Part shown: positions 36,137-47,441 of the stretch, piece after piece
Layout: the number at the start of each line of letters is the position of its first letter
How positions within the stretch are numbered: the first letter of the stretch is position 1
Source of the DNA: Adenanthera pavonina
Taxonomy: Eukaryota; Streptophyta; Magnoliopsida; Fabales; Fabaceae
Assembly: GCA_026686845.1 (NCBI GenBank)
Contig: JAIVEN010000013.1
Location: forward strand, 7,398,001-7,462,000
Length of the DNA stretch: 64,000 nt
Direction: 5' to 3'
Notes under the pieces: model-generated
The model's database searches: none
What the model was told of the DNA's origin: nothing
The model's input: only the letters and a program-made list of their open reading frames with translations
Translations under genes and position numbers: made by a program

Positions 36137-38038
36137 TGTCTTGTAAAATTTTTCATATATAAATATATTTAAAATATGAATTTCAAATTCATTATAACCT
36201 TAATTAATCATTTCTAAGCCCATATAATTTATTTTGGAAAATATTTTACCTTATCAGGCTATAACTAAAAACACCGATAAAATTAGTGCTGATTAGTTTT
36301 TCGATCTCTCTGCATAGAGGATTATTATAAACCTTATAATATTATTTGGGACTTATTCTTGATTATTTCATAGTTTACTAGGTCACCTATAATTAAATCA
36401 ATCTAGAAATCGGGTGAATTAAGCTTATTGGGCTCTTTATCCTTTCTTGATATAGTTTGAGTTATTCTTGTCAATAATACTTTTTGGCCTCCAAAATCAT
36501 CCTTGGCCTATTAGGGTTTTCTATATCTTTATTGGGCCTCTATGAATAATACTCTTAGCCCATTAAGAAACTGGTGCAGTCTTATTGGGCTCGGACTTCC
36601 ATTTTGTTCTAATATCCATTAGACCGATTCTATGGCTATTTAAACTTTATAGAAAAATCCAGTATCTCTTTTTATGCCCTAATAATTAAAGGCATCATCT
36701 TGGGCTGAATTTGGGCTCAAAATTTTGTGCAAATAAGAAGAAAAAGGAGTGGAGAAGAGTTAACCACCATGCATGATACTATTTCAAATATTAGGTGTCA
36801 AAATTGGAAGCTTGGATGAAGTAAGCCTATGTAAGCATAATGATGCAATATTTACCTTATGTGGAGATCAAAGTGGCATCCAAATTAATGACAAGAGAGG
36901 AAAAAATAATTAGGTACAATTATATGAAGAAATTAGGTGTATGGTGGAAAAAGAAGGTGATGTAGTGCAATTTTGGCCCTTGGATCAAAAGTTAATCCAA
37001 TGGATGGAGTTACCTCTTGTTGTCTATAAATAGGCTCTTCCTCCCCTCCATTATTCACACCAAAAAAATGAAAATCCACCATATATTAGTGAGAGAGTGA
37101 GTTATAGAGAGAAGGAGGAGAAAAGGAAAGGAAAATTTGCAAGTTTAAGGTAACATCTTTTTCCTTTCTTACATTTTATTTCTAAATGATTGTTTAGATC
37201 TTGTATTTCTATGATTGGTAGGTAGAAAACATGTTTATGATATGAATATGATGATGATGTTGGATCAAAATGATGAAAGAATGATGAGCATGCTATAAAG
37301 TTTGCATGAACATGTGATGAACATGCTAAAAGAGGCCTTTTGATCTTAAATGTTACCATACCAAAATGAAATCATGTTTCTTGCAATTATTTTTAAATCT
37401 TATGCTAAGAATGGGATTATGATGTTATTGGGATTTTCTTGAATCTCACCCCACCAAATATCTAACCATGATTAGGTTCAAATCATGTGAAAGGTAAGGA
37501 GATAAAGGAGGATCCATGAAGAAATGTTTAGAAATAGGAAAGATATTTGGATGCTTATGTAATATTAAGTATAATGACATTTTATATTACAATTATGTAA
37601 ATTATGTGTGACTCCTAGATGATGAATAAAAGTATATTTTAGATCAATTTTATATGTGTTATGTGACTATCATTAAAAGTATGGTATTATGGAATTTTAG
37701 GGAATGAAATTTGGAAAAAAATTAGGGTAAAATTGCAAGTAAAATTCATGAAATTTACTGTAGCAATCTGCCTAATAAAATTCCAAATTAATATTTTCCC
37801 CCATAGAGCATTTTAAGAGATGAATTTATCAATTTTAACCATCCTTAAACAATTTTTCTAGAATTAGTTATGATTTTTCAAAGTTCAGCCAAATTTTTAT
37901 ATTTAGCAAATGAATAGTGATTTTTGGTAAATTTTTGAAATTTTCGAATTTAGCCCAAATTTGCTTCCAAATGCATCTAATTGGAACATAAACCACTAAG
38001 GATGAATAGTAAATGGTTCCTAAGGTTAAGGTGTGACA
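36137..38038 (+). repeat. Long gypsy-type LTR (about 1.9 kb) next to a PBS
   Basis: The region ends AAGGTGTGACA at 38038, six bases before a tRNA-Met-type PBS, so it looks like a 5' LTR. The start is uncertain (TGTCTTG at 36137 or TGTAAAATTT at 36142). A TATA box TATAAATAGG at about 37025 is followed by a pyrimidine- and AC-rich start region, as in LTR promoters. It is unrelated to the 472-bp LTR that follows the same gag-pol at 43701, and it resembles the solo LTR at 30308-33298. Confidence 0.6.
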
Positions 38039-38043
38039 TTTTT

Positions 38044-38056
38044 TGTATCAGAGCAT
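38044..38056 (+). promoter_or_regulatory. Primer binding site (initiator tRNA-Met type)
   Basis: TGTATCAGAGCAT differs at one base from the usual TGGTATCAGAGC start of plant LTR element PBSs. It follows the long LTR and precedes gag by about 100-1,100 bp. Confidence 0.6.
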
Positions 38057-38157
38057 AAGATTCAGGTAAGGACAACCCGAAACTTATAACTTTAAAAAGT
38101 ATTTGGTTGTATAGTTATGATTAATAGTGATGAGTTATTGTTTTGAGGACAGGAAAT

Positions 38158-39007
38158 ATGTCTTCTAGTAGTAACACTCCTATCTCTAATTACAATGGGT
38201 GGATTGAAGAATCATCTGAATCGACAGAGGAAAATTCTTCTCCCATGAATGGTAATGAAGTACCAAATCTCAATTGGGATGTACTGGAAGTTAAAAATCT
38301 AACAGATGAGGATTTAGAAGACTACCCTGAGCTGTCAGAAGATACGGAAATGGAAGAAGAAGAAGGTGAAGAAGAACAAGAGGAAGAAAATGAAATGGAT
38401 CAGGCAGTTCCTGAGATAGAATCAACAGACCAGAATGAAGTACTAGATGAAGACCTGCTGGTACCACAATTATGTGCTGAAGAATTAAATAATATTGACA
38501 GAGATGAACCTCCTTTTTATTATGATACAGAAAGTAATCTGAGGTGGTCCATCAAACGACTCTTCATACATAGGTGGAATCTCCTCGAACCACATTAACA
38601 GATGCAACTTTTTCTGGCAAATGTAAGAACCCTCAAACATCGAGCAACCAGAAAACGAGTTTATTATCATGACTTCATTTAGGTTGATGCAGTATTAGAT
38701 GCAATACCAGACGATAACTTCTGGACCCCTATTAAGGTAAAAATTAGAAATGTGAAGAAGGTTACTCCTTGAAGGAATGTTTGGATGAACTTAAATCCAT
38801 GAGCGAAGAAGATGGGCTAAAGAGATGCGAAGAAACATTAGGAGAGGATACCAGACACTTGATGCAGAAGAAGCACCAGAGCAAGAAGTTCCAAATAATG
38901 ACTCAGAGAAAGTAGCATTAACTGACGAAAACCCACCAGAAGAAGACTTAATGGTTCATGATGCTGGCAACCGTCAGGCTGATGATGAAAGCTCCACATC
39001 ATCTTAG
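38158..39007 (+). pseudogene. Acidic ORF between PBS and gag of the gypsy element
   Basis: The first ATG is at 38158 (MSSSSNTPISNYNGW). The product is rich in Glu and Asp, with an EEEEGEEEQEEENE stretch, and stops at 38598. A second acidic block at 38825-39007 (EEAPEQEVPNNDSEK) looks like its continuation after shifts and stops. I do not recognise a domain. Some plant gypsy elements carry an extra 5' ORF or an extended gag here. Confidence 0.5.
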
Positions 39008-39220
39008 AAAGAGATAGATATATGTTTAGTTAGTGATGTGATAATGGACTACAAATTTTGTCACTGTAAATAGAGCAGTCCTAACTAACTAAGTTCAAAG
39101 GTAGAATGAAATATTATGTAACATATATGGATGCTTGATATAAAATATCTGGTATAATGAATAAATGACTGTATTATATGTTGTGGTGAAATGGATCCTT
39201 GTTTATTTTGAATAGATAAA

Positions 39221-42200
39221 ATGGTGAACATAAGAGGAGGAAGACCATCAACAAGAGGACGAGGAGAACCTCAAGTAGATCCTTTATAAGTGATCCTTAA
39301 TCAGCCTAACCAACAGCAGCAAGCAATAGAACACTTACAAGAGGCTATAAATACCGAAAGAAATGTAAATCCACCACCACAACAAAATCCACCAAGACAA
39401 CCTAGCCCACCAAGAGTACAAGAATTTGATCAACAACAAGTGGTAATCCAGTTCTATAAGCATCAACCTCCCTCATTTGATGGAAAGTTTGACGTACAGG
39501 TAGCTGAAGATTGGATTGCTAAGCTTGAAAAGATCTTCAAGGTTATTAGCCACTCATATGTTAGAAAAAGAAGCAGATCATTGGTGGAATAATATAGAGT
39601 TAATTCTCCAAGGAAGAAATGTCCCTATTACTTGGGAAATATTTCTAGAACAATTGCATGAAAAATATTTTCCAAGGTCGGTAAGGGATGAGAAAGAAGC
39701 AGAATTCATTACTATAAGGCAACAAGAAAATGAATCTGTAGATAAGTATGTAGCACGATTCATCCGATTGTCGATATACTATACTTATTTACAGCAAGTG
39801 AATGATGGAAGATGGAAGATAGAAAAGTTAGAAAGAGGTTTGAGGCTAGCCATTAGAGAAAGGGTGGCTCCAATGCAAATTAGAACTTTCAACCATTTGG
39901 TGGAGGTAAGCAGGATTACAGAAAATAGTTTAAATCATAAGTTTATTCAGACTGTTGAACCTGTAAGTGTTAAAAGGCCAGCTGAAGAAGAAGCAGGACG
40001 AGATAAGAATAAGAAGACTTGGAATAAGAATAAGAGGTTTAAGAGATTCGGGAAAAGGAATGGCCCGGGCAATCAAAGGAACACCTCTGGATTGACTTGT
40101 CGTCAATGTGGAAAGGATCATGGTGGAAGACCATGCCTCGCAGGATAGAATGCCTGCTTTAAATGTGGGAGAGCTGGACATTTTGTAAGGGACTGCACAA
40201 TGGAGGTGAACAATACTAGACCCCAAGCCCAAGGGAGAGTTTTTGCTCTCAACCAGCAAGAGGCCAGGAAGTCACCTGAAATGATTGAAGGTACGATTAA
40301 GATAAATGATTATCTTGTAAATGCTCTATTTGATTCAGGTGCTAGTCACTCATTCATATCCTATGATTGTGTTGGGAAATTAGGGATGGTAATTACTATA
40401 ATGCCTTACGATTTACATGTTTCTACCCCTACTAGAGTTAAAGCCATCACCTCACATGTGTGCTTGAATTGCACTGTCCAGTATAAACATTCCTGCATCA
40501 CCATTGATTTGATTTGTTTGCCCTTTCCCGACATTGATGTTATTATTGGTATGAATTGGCTATCTGCCAATAATGTCCTTCTTGATTGTAAAAATAAGAC
40601 CTTAATTTTGCCTACCCCTGAAATAATTCCAATTACTGAGACTAAGTTAAACTTTCTGACGACTACTCAAGTAGAGAAATACCTAGAGAAAGGATGTCAA
40701 GGATATCTAATGTTCTTCTCTGTTAAGATTGAAATAGAAGAAGGAATTGAAGAGATCCCAGTAATAAAAGAATTTCCTGAAGTTTTTCCTAAGGAAATCA
40801 CCGGTTTACCCCCAGAAAGAGAATTAGAATTTAACATTGACATTATACCTGGAACCGGACCCGTTTCCAAAGCACCTTATAGAATGGCTCCTAATGAAAT
40901 GATAGAGTTAAAGAAACAAATAGAGGAACTATTGGAGAAGGGTTTTATTAGACCAAGTATCTCACCTTGGGGTGCTCCTGTGTTGTTTGTAAAAAAGAAG
41001 AATGGAAGCCTTAGATTATGTATAGATTATAGAGAACTTAATAAAGTGACCATCAAAAATAAATACCATTTACCTAGAATTGATGATCTACTAGATCAAC
41101 TGGTAGGAGCCAGTGTATTTTCAAAAATTGACTTAAGATCTGGCTATCACCAATTAAGGGTTAAAGCGGAGGATGTTCCAAAGACTGCTTTTAGGACAAG
41201 ATATAGGCATTATGAATTCTTAGTTATGCCATTTGATCTTACTAATGCACCAGCTATTTTTATGGACTATATGAATAGAATTTTTTGACCTTATTTAGAT
41301 CAATTTGTTGTGGTTTTTATTGATGATATACTTGTATATTCCAAATCTTATGAAGAGCATGAGAAGCATTTGAGAATCGTTATGAAAACCTTGAAGGAAA
41401 AGAAACTATATGCTAAACTTAGTAAGTGTGAGTTTTGGCTCACAGAAGTCCGATTTTTGGGGCATGTAGTGTCCAAAGAAGGGGTTGCAGTAGATCCAAG
41501 CAAAGTGGACACTGTACTACAATGGCAAAGACCCAAAACTGTGATTGAAGTAAGAAGTTTCCTGGGTTTAGCAGGATATTATAGAAGGTTTATTCAAAAC
41601 TTTTCTCACATTGCTTTGCCGCTTACTCAACTTACTAGAAAAGATCATTCTTTCGTATGGGATCAGAATTGTGAAAATAGTTTTCAAGAACTCAAGAAAA
41701 GGCTAACCTCTCATCCTGTATTAATCTTACCTGAACCACATATGACCTATATGGTCTATAGTGATGCAAGTAAATATGGTTTGGGTTGTGTATTAATGCA
41801 GCAAGGTAGAGTTGTAGCCTATGCTTCTAGACAATTAAAACCTCATGAAGAAAACTATCCCACACATGATTTAGAACTTGCGGCTATTGTATATGCTCTG
41901 AAGATCTAGAGGCACGATCTTTATGGTGCGAAAGTAGAAATTTATTGTGACCACAAGAGCCTCAAATATTTACAAGAACAAAAAGACCTCAATATGAGGC
42001 AAAGAAGATGGATGGAATTATTGAAGGATTATGAACCAACCATTAATTACCATCCAGGAAAGGCCAATGTAGTGGCCAATGCCCTAAGTCGAAAATCCAT
42101 TCACATAGCCACCATGATGATTAAAGAACTAGAGCTAATCGAAAAATTTAGAGATTTAGCTCTTGCTGGTGAAATGATGATGAACGAAAAACAAATTGAC

Positions 42201-43651
42201 AGAACTAGGATCGAAATGGAACTATGAAAGAAATCAAAGAAGCCCAGCAAAAAGATGAATTCTTAAAAGTAGTCAAGGAAAAAATGGAGCAGGGACAAGC
42301 CCCAAGATTTGAAGAATCAAGAGAGGATGGTCTAATGAGATTTCAACAAAGAATCTATGTACCTCAAATAAATGAAATAAAAGAAAAGATCATGATAGAA
42401 GCTCATCAGAGTAAATATACTATTCATTCGGGAATTACAAAAATGTATCATGATTTAAAGAAATTATTCTGGTGGCCCGGAATGAAAAGTGATATTACTC
42501 AATTTGTTGTTAAATGTTTAACTTGCCAAAAAATAAAAATTGAACACCAAAAGCCTGCAGGATTATTACAACCTTTGGATATCCCAGAATGGAAGTGGGA
42601 TAGTATTTTAATGGACTTCATAATGGGTTTACCTAGAACTTCATCTGGATATGATGCTATTTGGGTAATTGTGGATAGACTTACAAAAACTGCCCACTTT
42701 TTAGCTATGAAGTCTACCTATACCTTAGATAAATTAGCACAGCTATACATTAAAGAAATAGTTAGACTTCATGGTATACCCAGTAGCATTATTTCATATA
42801 GAGATCCAAGGTTTACTTTAAATTTTTGGACATCCTTGTAGAAGGCTTTAGGTACTAAGTTAAGATTTAGCACAGCTTACTACCCTCAAATTGATGGGCA
42901 AACAGAAAGAACCATTCAAACTCTTGAAGACATGTTAAGAGCTCGTGTTTTGGAAATGAAAGGAAACTGGGATTCATACTTGCCATTGGCAGAATTTGCT
43001 TGCAATAATAGTTATCATTCCAGTATTGAGATGGGTCCTTATGAGGCTTTGTATGGAAGGAAGTGCAGGTCCCCCTTATGTTGGGTAGAACTTGGGAAAG
43101 GAAATTTCTAGGTCCAGACTTAGTAGATCAGACCTCCAAACAGATTGAATTAATAAGAAAGAAATTGTTAACGGCTCAAAGTAGACAGAAGAGTTATTTT
43201 GATAGGAGAAGAAAGCCGTTAGAATTTCAAGAAGGAGATCATGTTTTTCTCAAGGTATCCCCTACAACTAGAGTGAGTCGATCTCTGAAAAGTAAAAAGC
43301 TTAGCCCAAAGTATATTGGACCCTTCGAAATCATTTCCAAAGTCGGACCTGTAGCCTACAAATTGGCCTTACCTCCAAATTTAAGCCAAATTCATAATGT
43401 CTTCCATGTTTTCCAATTGAAGAAATACCAGTCAGATCCTTCACATATTATAGAATATGAATATGTTAATTTGCAAGATAATTTATCTTATGAGGTAAAA
43501 CCAGAAAAAAAAAATCATTGACTTTCAAGTCAAGCGGCTGAGAAACAAGAATATCCCTATGGTAAGGGTGGTCTGGAAAGGTTTATCTCCTGAGGAAACC
43601 ACTTGGGAAATGGAGGATGACATGAGACAAAAATATCGAGAACTATTATAA
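39221..43651 (+). pseudogene. Ty3/gypsy gag-pol, multiply broken (Tekay/Del-like chromovirus)
   Basis: Domains in order: gag (39221-40147, Pro/Gln-rich start then LLATHMLEKEADHWW), CCHC knuckle (about 40151-40195, CFKCGRAGHFVRDC), aspartic protease (FDSGASHSFIS near 40330), reverse transcriptase (SKIDLRSGYHQLRVK near 41130, VFIDDILVYS near 41313), RNase H (YSDASKYGLGC near 41757), integrase zinc region (about 42400-42540), core (42600-43080) and a chromodomain-like tail ending at TAA 43651. Breaks seen: TAA at 39288, a shift near 39540, TAG at 40147, TGA at 41287, TAG at 41908, a shift near 42225, TAG at 42839 and shifts near 43090 and 43515. No product is functional. The tail and the PPT-LTR junction fit the Tekay/Del group, but lineage needs an alignment. 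Confidence 0.85.
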
Positions 43652-43700
43652 GGTATGTTCCAAATTTTGAGGATGAAATTTTATTTAACAGGGAGAGAAA

Positions 43701-44172
43701 TGTAACATCTAAATTTTTATGATTTTGTTTGAATTTTAGTTTAGAGAATTACTGCATAATTAGAATTAAAAGAGCTTAAATATCTTATGTAGATCAAAGT
43801 GGAGACTAAATTGCAAAGGATGATCAGGGACCAAATTGTAAAGAAAGTTGGATGGCATAATTGAAAATATTAATTATTAGCAAAAAGACAAAAAAGGGAA
43901 CATAGATGTCATTTCCTCAAACAAATCATCTGTCCAGTATTTGCTAAGACTGGTTATAGAAGGTGATTCAAGAAAATTCTCGTAAGAAATTATACTCTAA
44001 TAAGCAAAACCAGAAAAATAGATATATTGGGCAGAAAATTTATCCGAAATTGCATAATCTGTAAATTAATAAGAATTAGAAAATGAGTCTGGATTAAGAA
44101 ACTCAGATATATTAGGGCTTGTGTTGATTTGTGGGGATAGTCGTCAATCCCGAATAGCGGCCGGACATTATA
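43701..44172 (+). repeat. gypsy 472-bp LTR, inner, plus orientation
   Basis: It follows the PPT (AACAGGGAGAGAAA, 43687-43700), begins TGTAACATCT and ends ACATTATA (decayed from ACGTTACA). It is then followed by a PBS-like TGGTATCAAAACCC at 44175, as in a tandem or circular LTR junction. Confidence 0.9.
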
Positions 44173-44324
44173 GGTGGTATCAAAACCCAGCCTCTCTCAG
44201 TACGGTATGGTTCGGGGACGAACCAAGCGGAAGCTGGTGGGCATGTGACATCTGGGCCACCAGCTTCCGTTTGGTTCGTCCCCGAACCATACCGTACTGA
44301 GAGAGGCTGGGCTCTGATACCACA

Positions 44325-44796
44325 TGTAACGTCTGGCCGCTATTCGGGATTGACAACTGTTCCCACAAACCAACACAAGCCCTAATATATCTGAGTTTCT
44401 TGATCCAGACTCATTTTCTAATTCTTATTAATTTACAGATTATGCAATTTCGGATAAATTTTCTGCCCAATATATCTATTTTTCTGGTTTTGCTTATTAG
44501 AGTATAATTTCTTACGAGAATTTTCTTGAATCACCTCTTATAACCAGTCTTAGCAAATACTGGACAGATGATTTGTTTGAGGAAATGACATCTATGTTTC
44601 CTTTTTTGTCTTTTTGCTAATAATTAATATTTTCAATTATGCCATCCAACTTTCTTTACAATTTGGTCCCTGATCATCCTTTGCAATTTAGTCTCTACTT
44701 TGATCTACATAAGATATTTAAGCTCTTTTAATTCTAATTATGCAGTAATTCTCTAAACTAGAATTCAAACAAAATCATAAAAATTTAGATGTTACA
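44325..44796 (-). repeat. gypsy 472-bp LTR, outer right (5' LTR of the minus element)
   Basis: Plus-strand TGTAACGTCTGGCC...TAGATGTTACA. The text GGGCTCTGATACCA just before it is the complement of the PBS TGGTATCAGAGCCC. Confidence 0.9.
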
Positions 44797-45489
44797 AAAA
44801 GTCTTTAAGAAACCAATTACATCTATTTGATCATGCACAAACATAATTAAGTATCGTTAGAAAGCTAATCATACAAAGTGGAAACTAATTAATAAGAATA
44901 AAATATATTGAAGTAATAACCCATCACATACCAACCAGAACATCAGTCCTCGGTATCTTTCAAACAATATCAGCAATTAGTGTGAAATTAAAACTATGGC
45001 TAGGAATATTTGTTTGACGCTTCTGAATGTGTGTTTTATTGTTAAAACAATTCTCAAAGCATGACAGGTAGTTTTGTATTGAGCTGTGTTTTTAGACATA
45101 CAGAAGTTTTCAACTGCATAAGACTCGCCTTCCAAAGGATCTTCTTGAAACTTCTGAAAAAAGATGTCGCGTTCCAATAATTGCTTGAATCTTTGAACCC
45201 TTCTATGTAAAAAAAAAAAAGACTAAGTATGGAAAACCAATTACTAATTTCGTTGAAGCCAATTGGAAAAAATAAAAGGAAAAAAATCTATACTCGCTAA
45301 CAACATAATTTGAAGGAAGAGACAATGGAAAACCTGCTCATTGACTAACAACAAATTGATAGAGGTGATGCCTCCAACCCCGCTATGATTTCTAGCTGTC
45401 CAATGTCGGAGAACTCTCAAAAGGATCCTCCACGTCTCTTTATCCATATTCAAGTCCTTTATGAAATCGAAGACTTGATTTGCCATCAC

Positions 45490-46563
45490 AATCTACAGAA
45501 AAGGGAAAAAAAAGGACAACTGATTAGATAACAGATGAACAGATTCTTCAGCAAGTCTTAATATAAGAAATATAAACCTTGATAAGAGAAGATGTGGGAA
45601 GAAGGAGAATAACCCAGAAGAAAAAAAATAATCTCCATCATGATTTTTATAAACCTATGTGGGCGGGCTTTTTGAATTGAAGTAAACAATGACTAGAGGG
45701 AAGACATAATCCTGATGGCGATGTCATAGATGGAGGAGAAGAAAGGCGTTGAACCCTCATTTGCCACTGCAAGGCATCACCATCTTGTACGATTACCATT
45801 GATTTACAAATGTATTAGGGCTATGTTTTTGGTTTCAGAAAGGTAATATAATCGATGTTTTTTTTAAAGTAAAATACACACCATTGGGCTTGAATTTAAA
45901 CATGGGTCATAGCCCATTTTTTAAACAATAAAGTTACAGATTATTTCAAAATTCCCTCCTATCTTGGGGCTTGGCTACTATAAAATTTAAATTCGGGACA
46001 AAAAATCACTAAATATCAATCATCAATAAAAAAATCTAGGTGGCTGGGACCAAATATCTCGGTAACAGTACTTTGAACAGTGTAAAATCTGTTTTGTTTT
46101 TATATATAGATAATTGATACTTACATATGGTGAAGCTTTCTCCAGTCCTCTCAAGTCTGAACTCAAGTTGAACACTTCAGCATGGCTCCTCCACTTGTTT
46201 TGATTGTTTAAAATAAATTAATTTCACACGCATGCATTTAAAAAACGAGTTTTTTGGGGTCAACGGGTCATAAACCGCTTTGACTTCCCATAAATTTGTT
46301 CATTATCAATGAATATTCGATCGGTTTTACTAGTACCTTTACATATTCTATTCCTTCAAATTTATGAACTGATGGCTTGGCATATAGCAAGTTGCCAATT
46401 GGCTACTATTTTATTACAAGTAATAATATTATCAACATGTTGGGCAAAAATAAAAATAATATTGTCAATTTATTTCAATATAATATAATAATTAATTTTT
46501 TAATTAGTATATTTAATTGAAGTTATAGGTTGCTAATGAGTATATGAAAATAACTCTATGAAA
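45490..46563. other. Upstream of the RPA70-like gene; relic of peroxidase flank
   Basis: The stretch 46140-46430 is alignable with sequence upstream of peroxidase B: GCATGGCTCCTCCACTTGTT and TTGATTGTTTAAAATA match 61903-61937, and GGCTACTATTTTATTACAAG matches 63002-63020. In the 61-63 kb copy the two halves are separated by MITE insertions. No gene was recognised here. Confidence 0.6.
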
Positions 46564-46565
46564 TA

Positions 46566-46828
46566 CTCCCTTTAATCCTTAATATAAGACATTTTTAACC
46601 GAATTACGCAGATTAAGAATTGAAATTAAAACTAATTAACTACCTCAATTTCTCTGAAAATTTTAACATTTTTTCAAAACTATCCTTATTTAATCTCTCT
46701 CCTTTTCTCTTTAGATACATTAAATAGGGGTATTTTTTTAAATGTATAATAAATACTACCTTATATATTATAAAGGGTTTTATATTCAGTATCAGGGTAA
46801 AATGTTCTATATAAAGAAGCGGAGGGAG
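46566..46828. mobile_element. Stowaway-like MITE, family A
   Basis: 263 bp, from CTCCCTTTAATCCTTAATAT to GGAGGGAG, with TA at 46564-46565 and 46829-46830. It has the same length as the copy at 4718. Confidence 0.8.
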
Positions 46829-47168
46829 TAGCATGGACAAAATCCCTTAAAACAGTAAACTAATATGAAGATAATGAAAAGCAAAACATAGACAGATGGT
46901 GATTGTTTAAATCTTCTTTCTTAAATCTTCTTTCTAACAACTATCAGGTATGTGATGTCACCAATTAATTTATATTTAAGCATGGTTAAATTTCAAATGA
47001 AGGGTAGTTCTTTCCAATATAAATTTTTTTTATCTATAAGACTTAAATCCAAGATTCTATTTGATGGACATCAAAGCCACTATATATATATATATACTCA
47101 ACCCACAACCCATGATACTATTTAAATATTTTAAGTTCCCAAAATTTACTTCTTTTTTTTTAATATTA

Positions 47169-47441
47169 CTCACTCCAATCTTTAATATAAGACCCTTTTA
47201 ATCAAATCACACAAATTAAGAGTAGAAGTTAAAGTTAATTAACTGCCTCGATTTCTCCAAAAATTCTAATATTTTTCTATAACTATCCTTATTTAATCTC
47301 TTTCTTTATCTTTTTGGAATACATTAAATATGAACATTTTTTGGAAATGCATAATAAATATTATCTTCTATACTGTTAAGAGTTTTATATTTAAAATCAC
47401 AGGATCATAGTAAAATACCCTATATTTAGGACTGGAGGGAA
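47169..47441. mobile_element. Stowaway-like MITE, family A
   Basis: 273 bp, beginning CTCACTCCAATCTTTAATAT and ending GGACTGGAGGGAA, with TA on both sides. It shares TATCCTTATTTAATCTCTTT with the other family members. Confidence 0.75.

Larger units (their letters stand above)
34509..44796 (-). mobile_element. Composite, internally inverted Ty3/gypsy retrotransposon
   Basis: Two 472-bp LTRs in the same (minus) orientation close the structure at 34509-34980 and 44325-44796. AAAAG is duplicated outside it (34504-34508, 44797-44801). Read from the minus strand, the 5' LTR (44325-44796) is followed by a PBS (TGGTATCAGAGCC at 44322-44310) and 68 bp of leader. Then comes a large segment in opposite orientation (about 36137-44240) with a long LTR, PBS, gag-pol, PPT and a third 472-bp LTR plus PBS and leader. 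Finally the integrase end (36136-34981), PPT and 3' LTR follow in normal orientation. The first 100 bp of the two outer LTRs differ at about 11 positions, so the insertion is not recent. All coding frames are broken. Confidence 0.85.
43701..44796. repeat. 1.1-kb palindrome: LTR-leader / leader-LTR
   Basis: Arms 43701-44240 and 44257-44796 are each exactly 540 bp and are reverse complements apart from scattered, mostly C/T and G/A, differences. The 16-nt centre is GCATGTGACATCTGGG. Each arm is one 472-bp LTR plus 68 bp of PBS and leader (CCAGCCTCTCTCAGTACGG, TTCGGGGACGAACC). Confidence 0.9.
30162..45489 (-). pseudogene. RPA70 (replication protein A large subunit)-like gene, interrupted
   Basis: RPA70 binds single-stranded DNA through OB folds in replication and repair. 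Inferred exons: 45489-45334 (KETWRILLRVLRHW), 45202-44932 (KGSKIQAIIGTRHLF, later KIPRTDVLV), 44822-44797 continued at 34503-34449 (DVIGFLKTF, GRPEEFQRNDEHYNRLCF), 34335-34213 (NNTVNVVLFGECAANAYLA), 34109-34025 (NSWSATKVWLNPNF), 33921-about 33782, about 33689-33580 (GWMYDRCIVC, zinc-ribbon-like), 33466-33346 (LFFDRHAVKLFDKSAKEL) and 30284-30162 (stop TAA). Most junctions join in phase. Lesions: an extra base in the T6 run at 45157-45162, another shift near 45010, TGA at 44960-44962, a shift near 34262, a 10.3-kb gypsy element in the third exon and a 3.0-kb LTR in the last intron. The gene is dead at this locus. It could be a DUF223-type RPA1 relative rather than true RPA1. Confidence 0.75.

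Noticed and set aside
36137..38038. Possibility that this is only a long 5' leader of the 472-bp-LTR element rather than an LTR
   Set aside because: Kept as LTR because of the terminal GTGTGACA, the PBS six bases later, the internal TATA box and the similarity to the solo LTR at 30308-33298; the alternative is not excluded.
44173..44324. GC-rich hairpin resembling a structured RNA or transcription terminator
   Set aside because: It is fully explained as two inverted copies of the gypsy PBS and leader.
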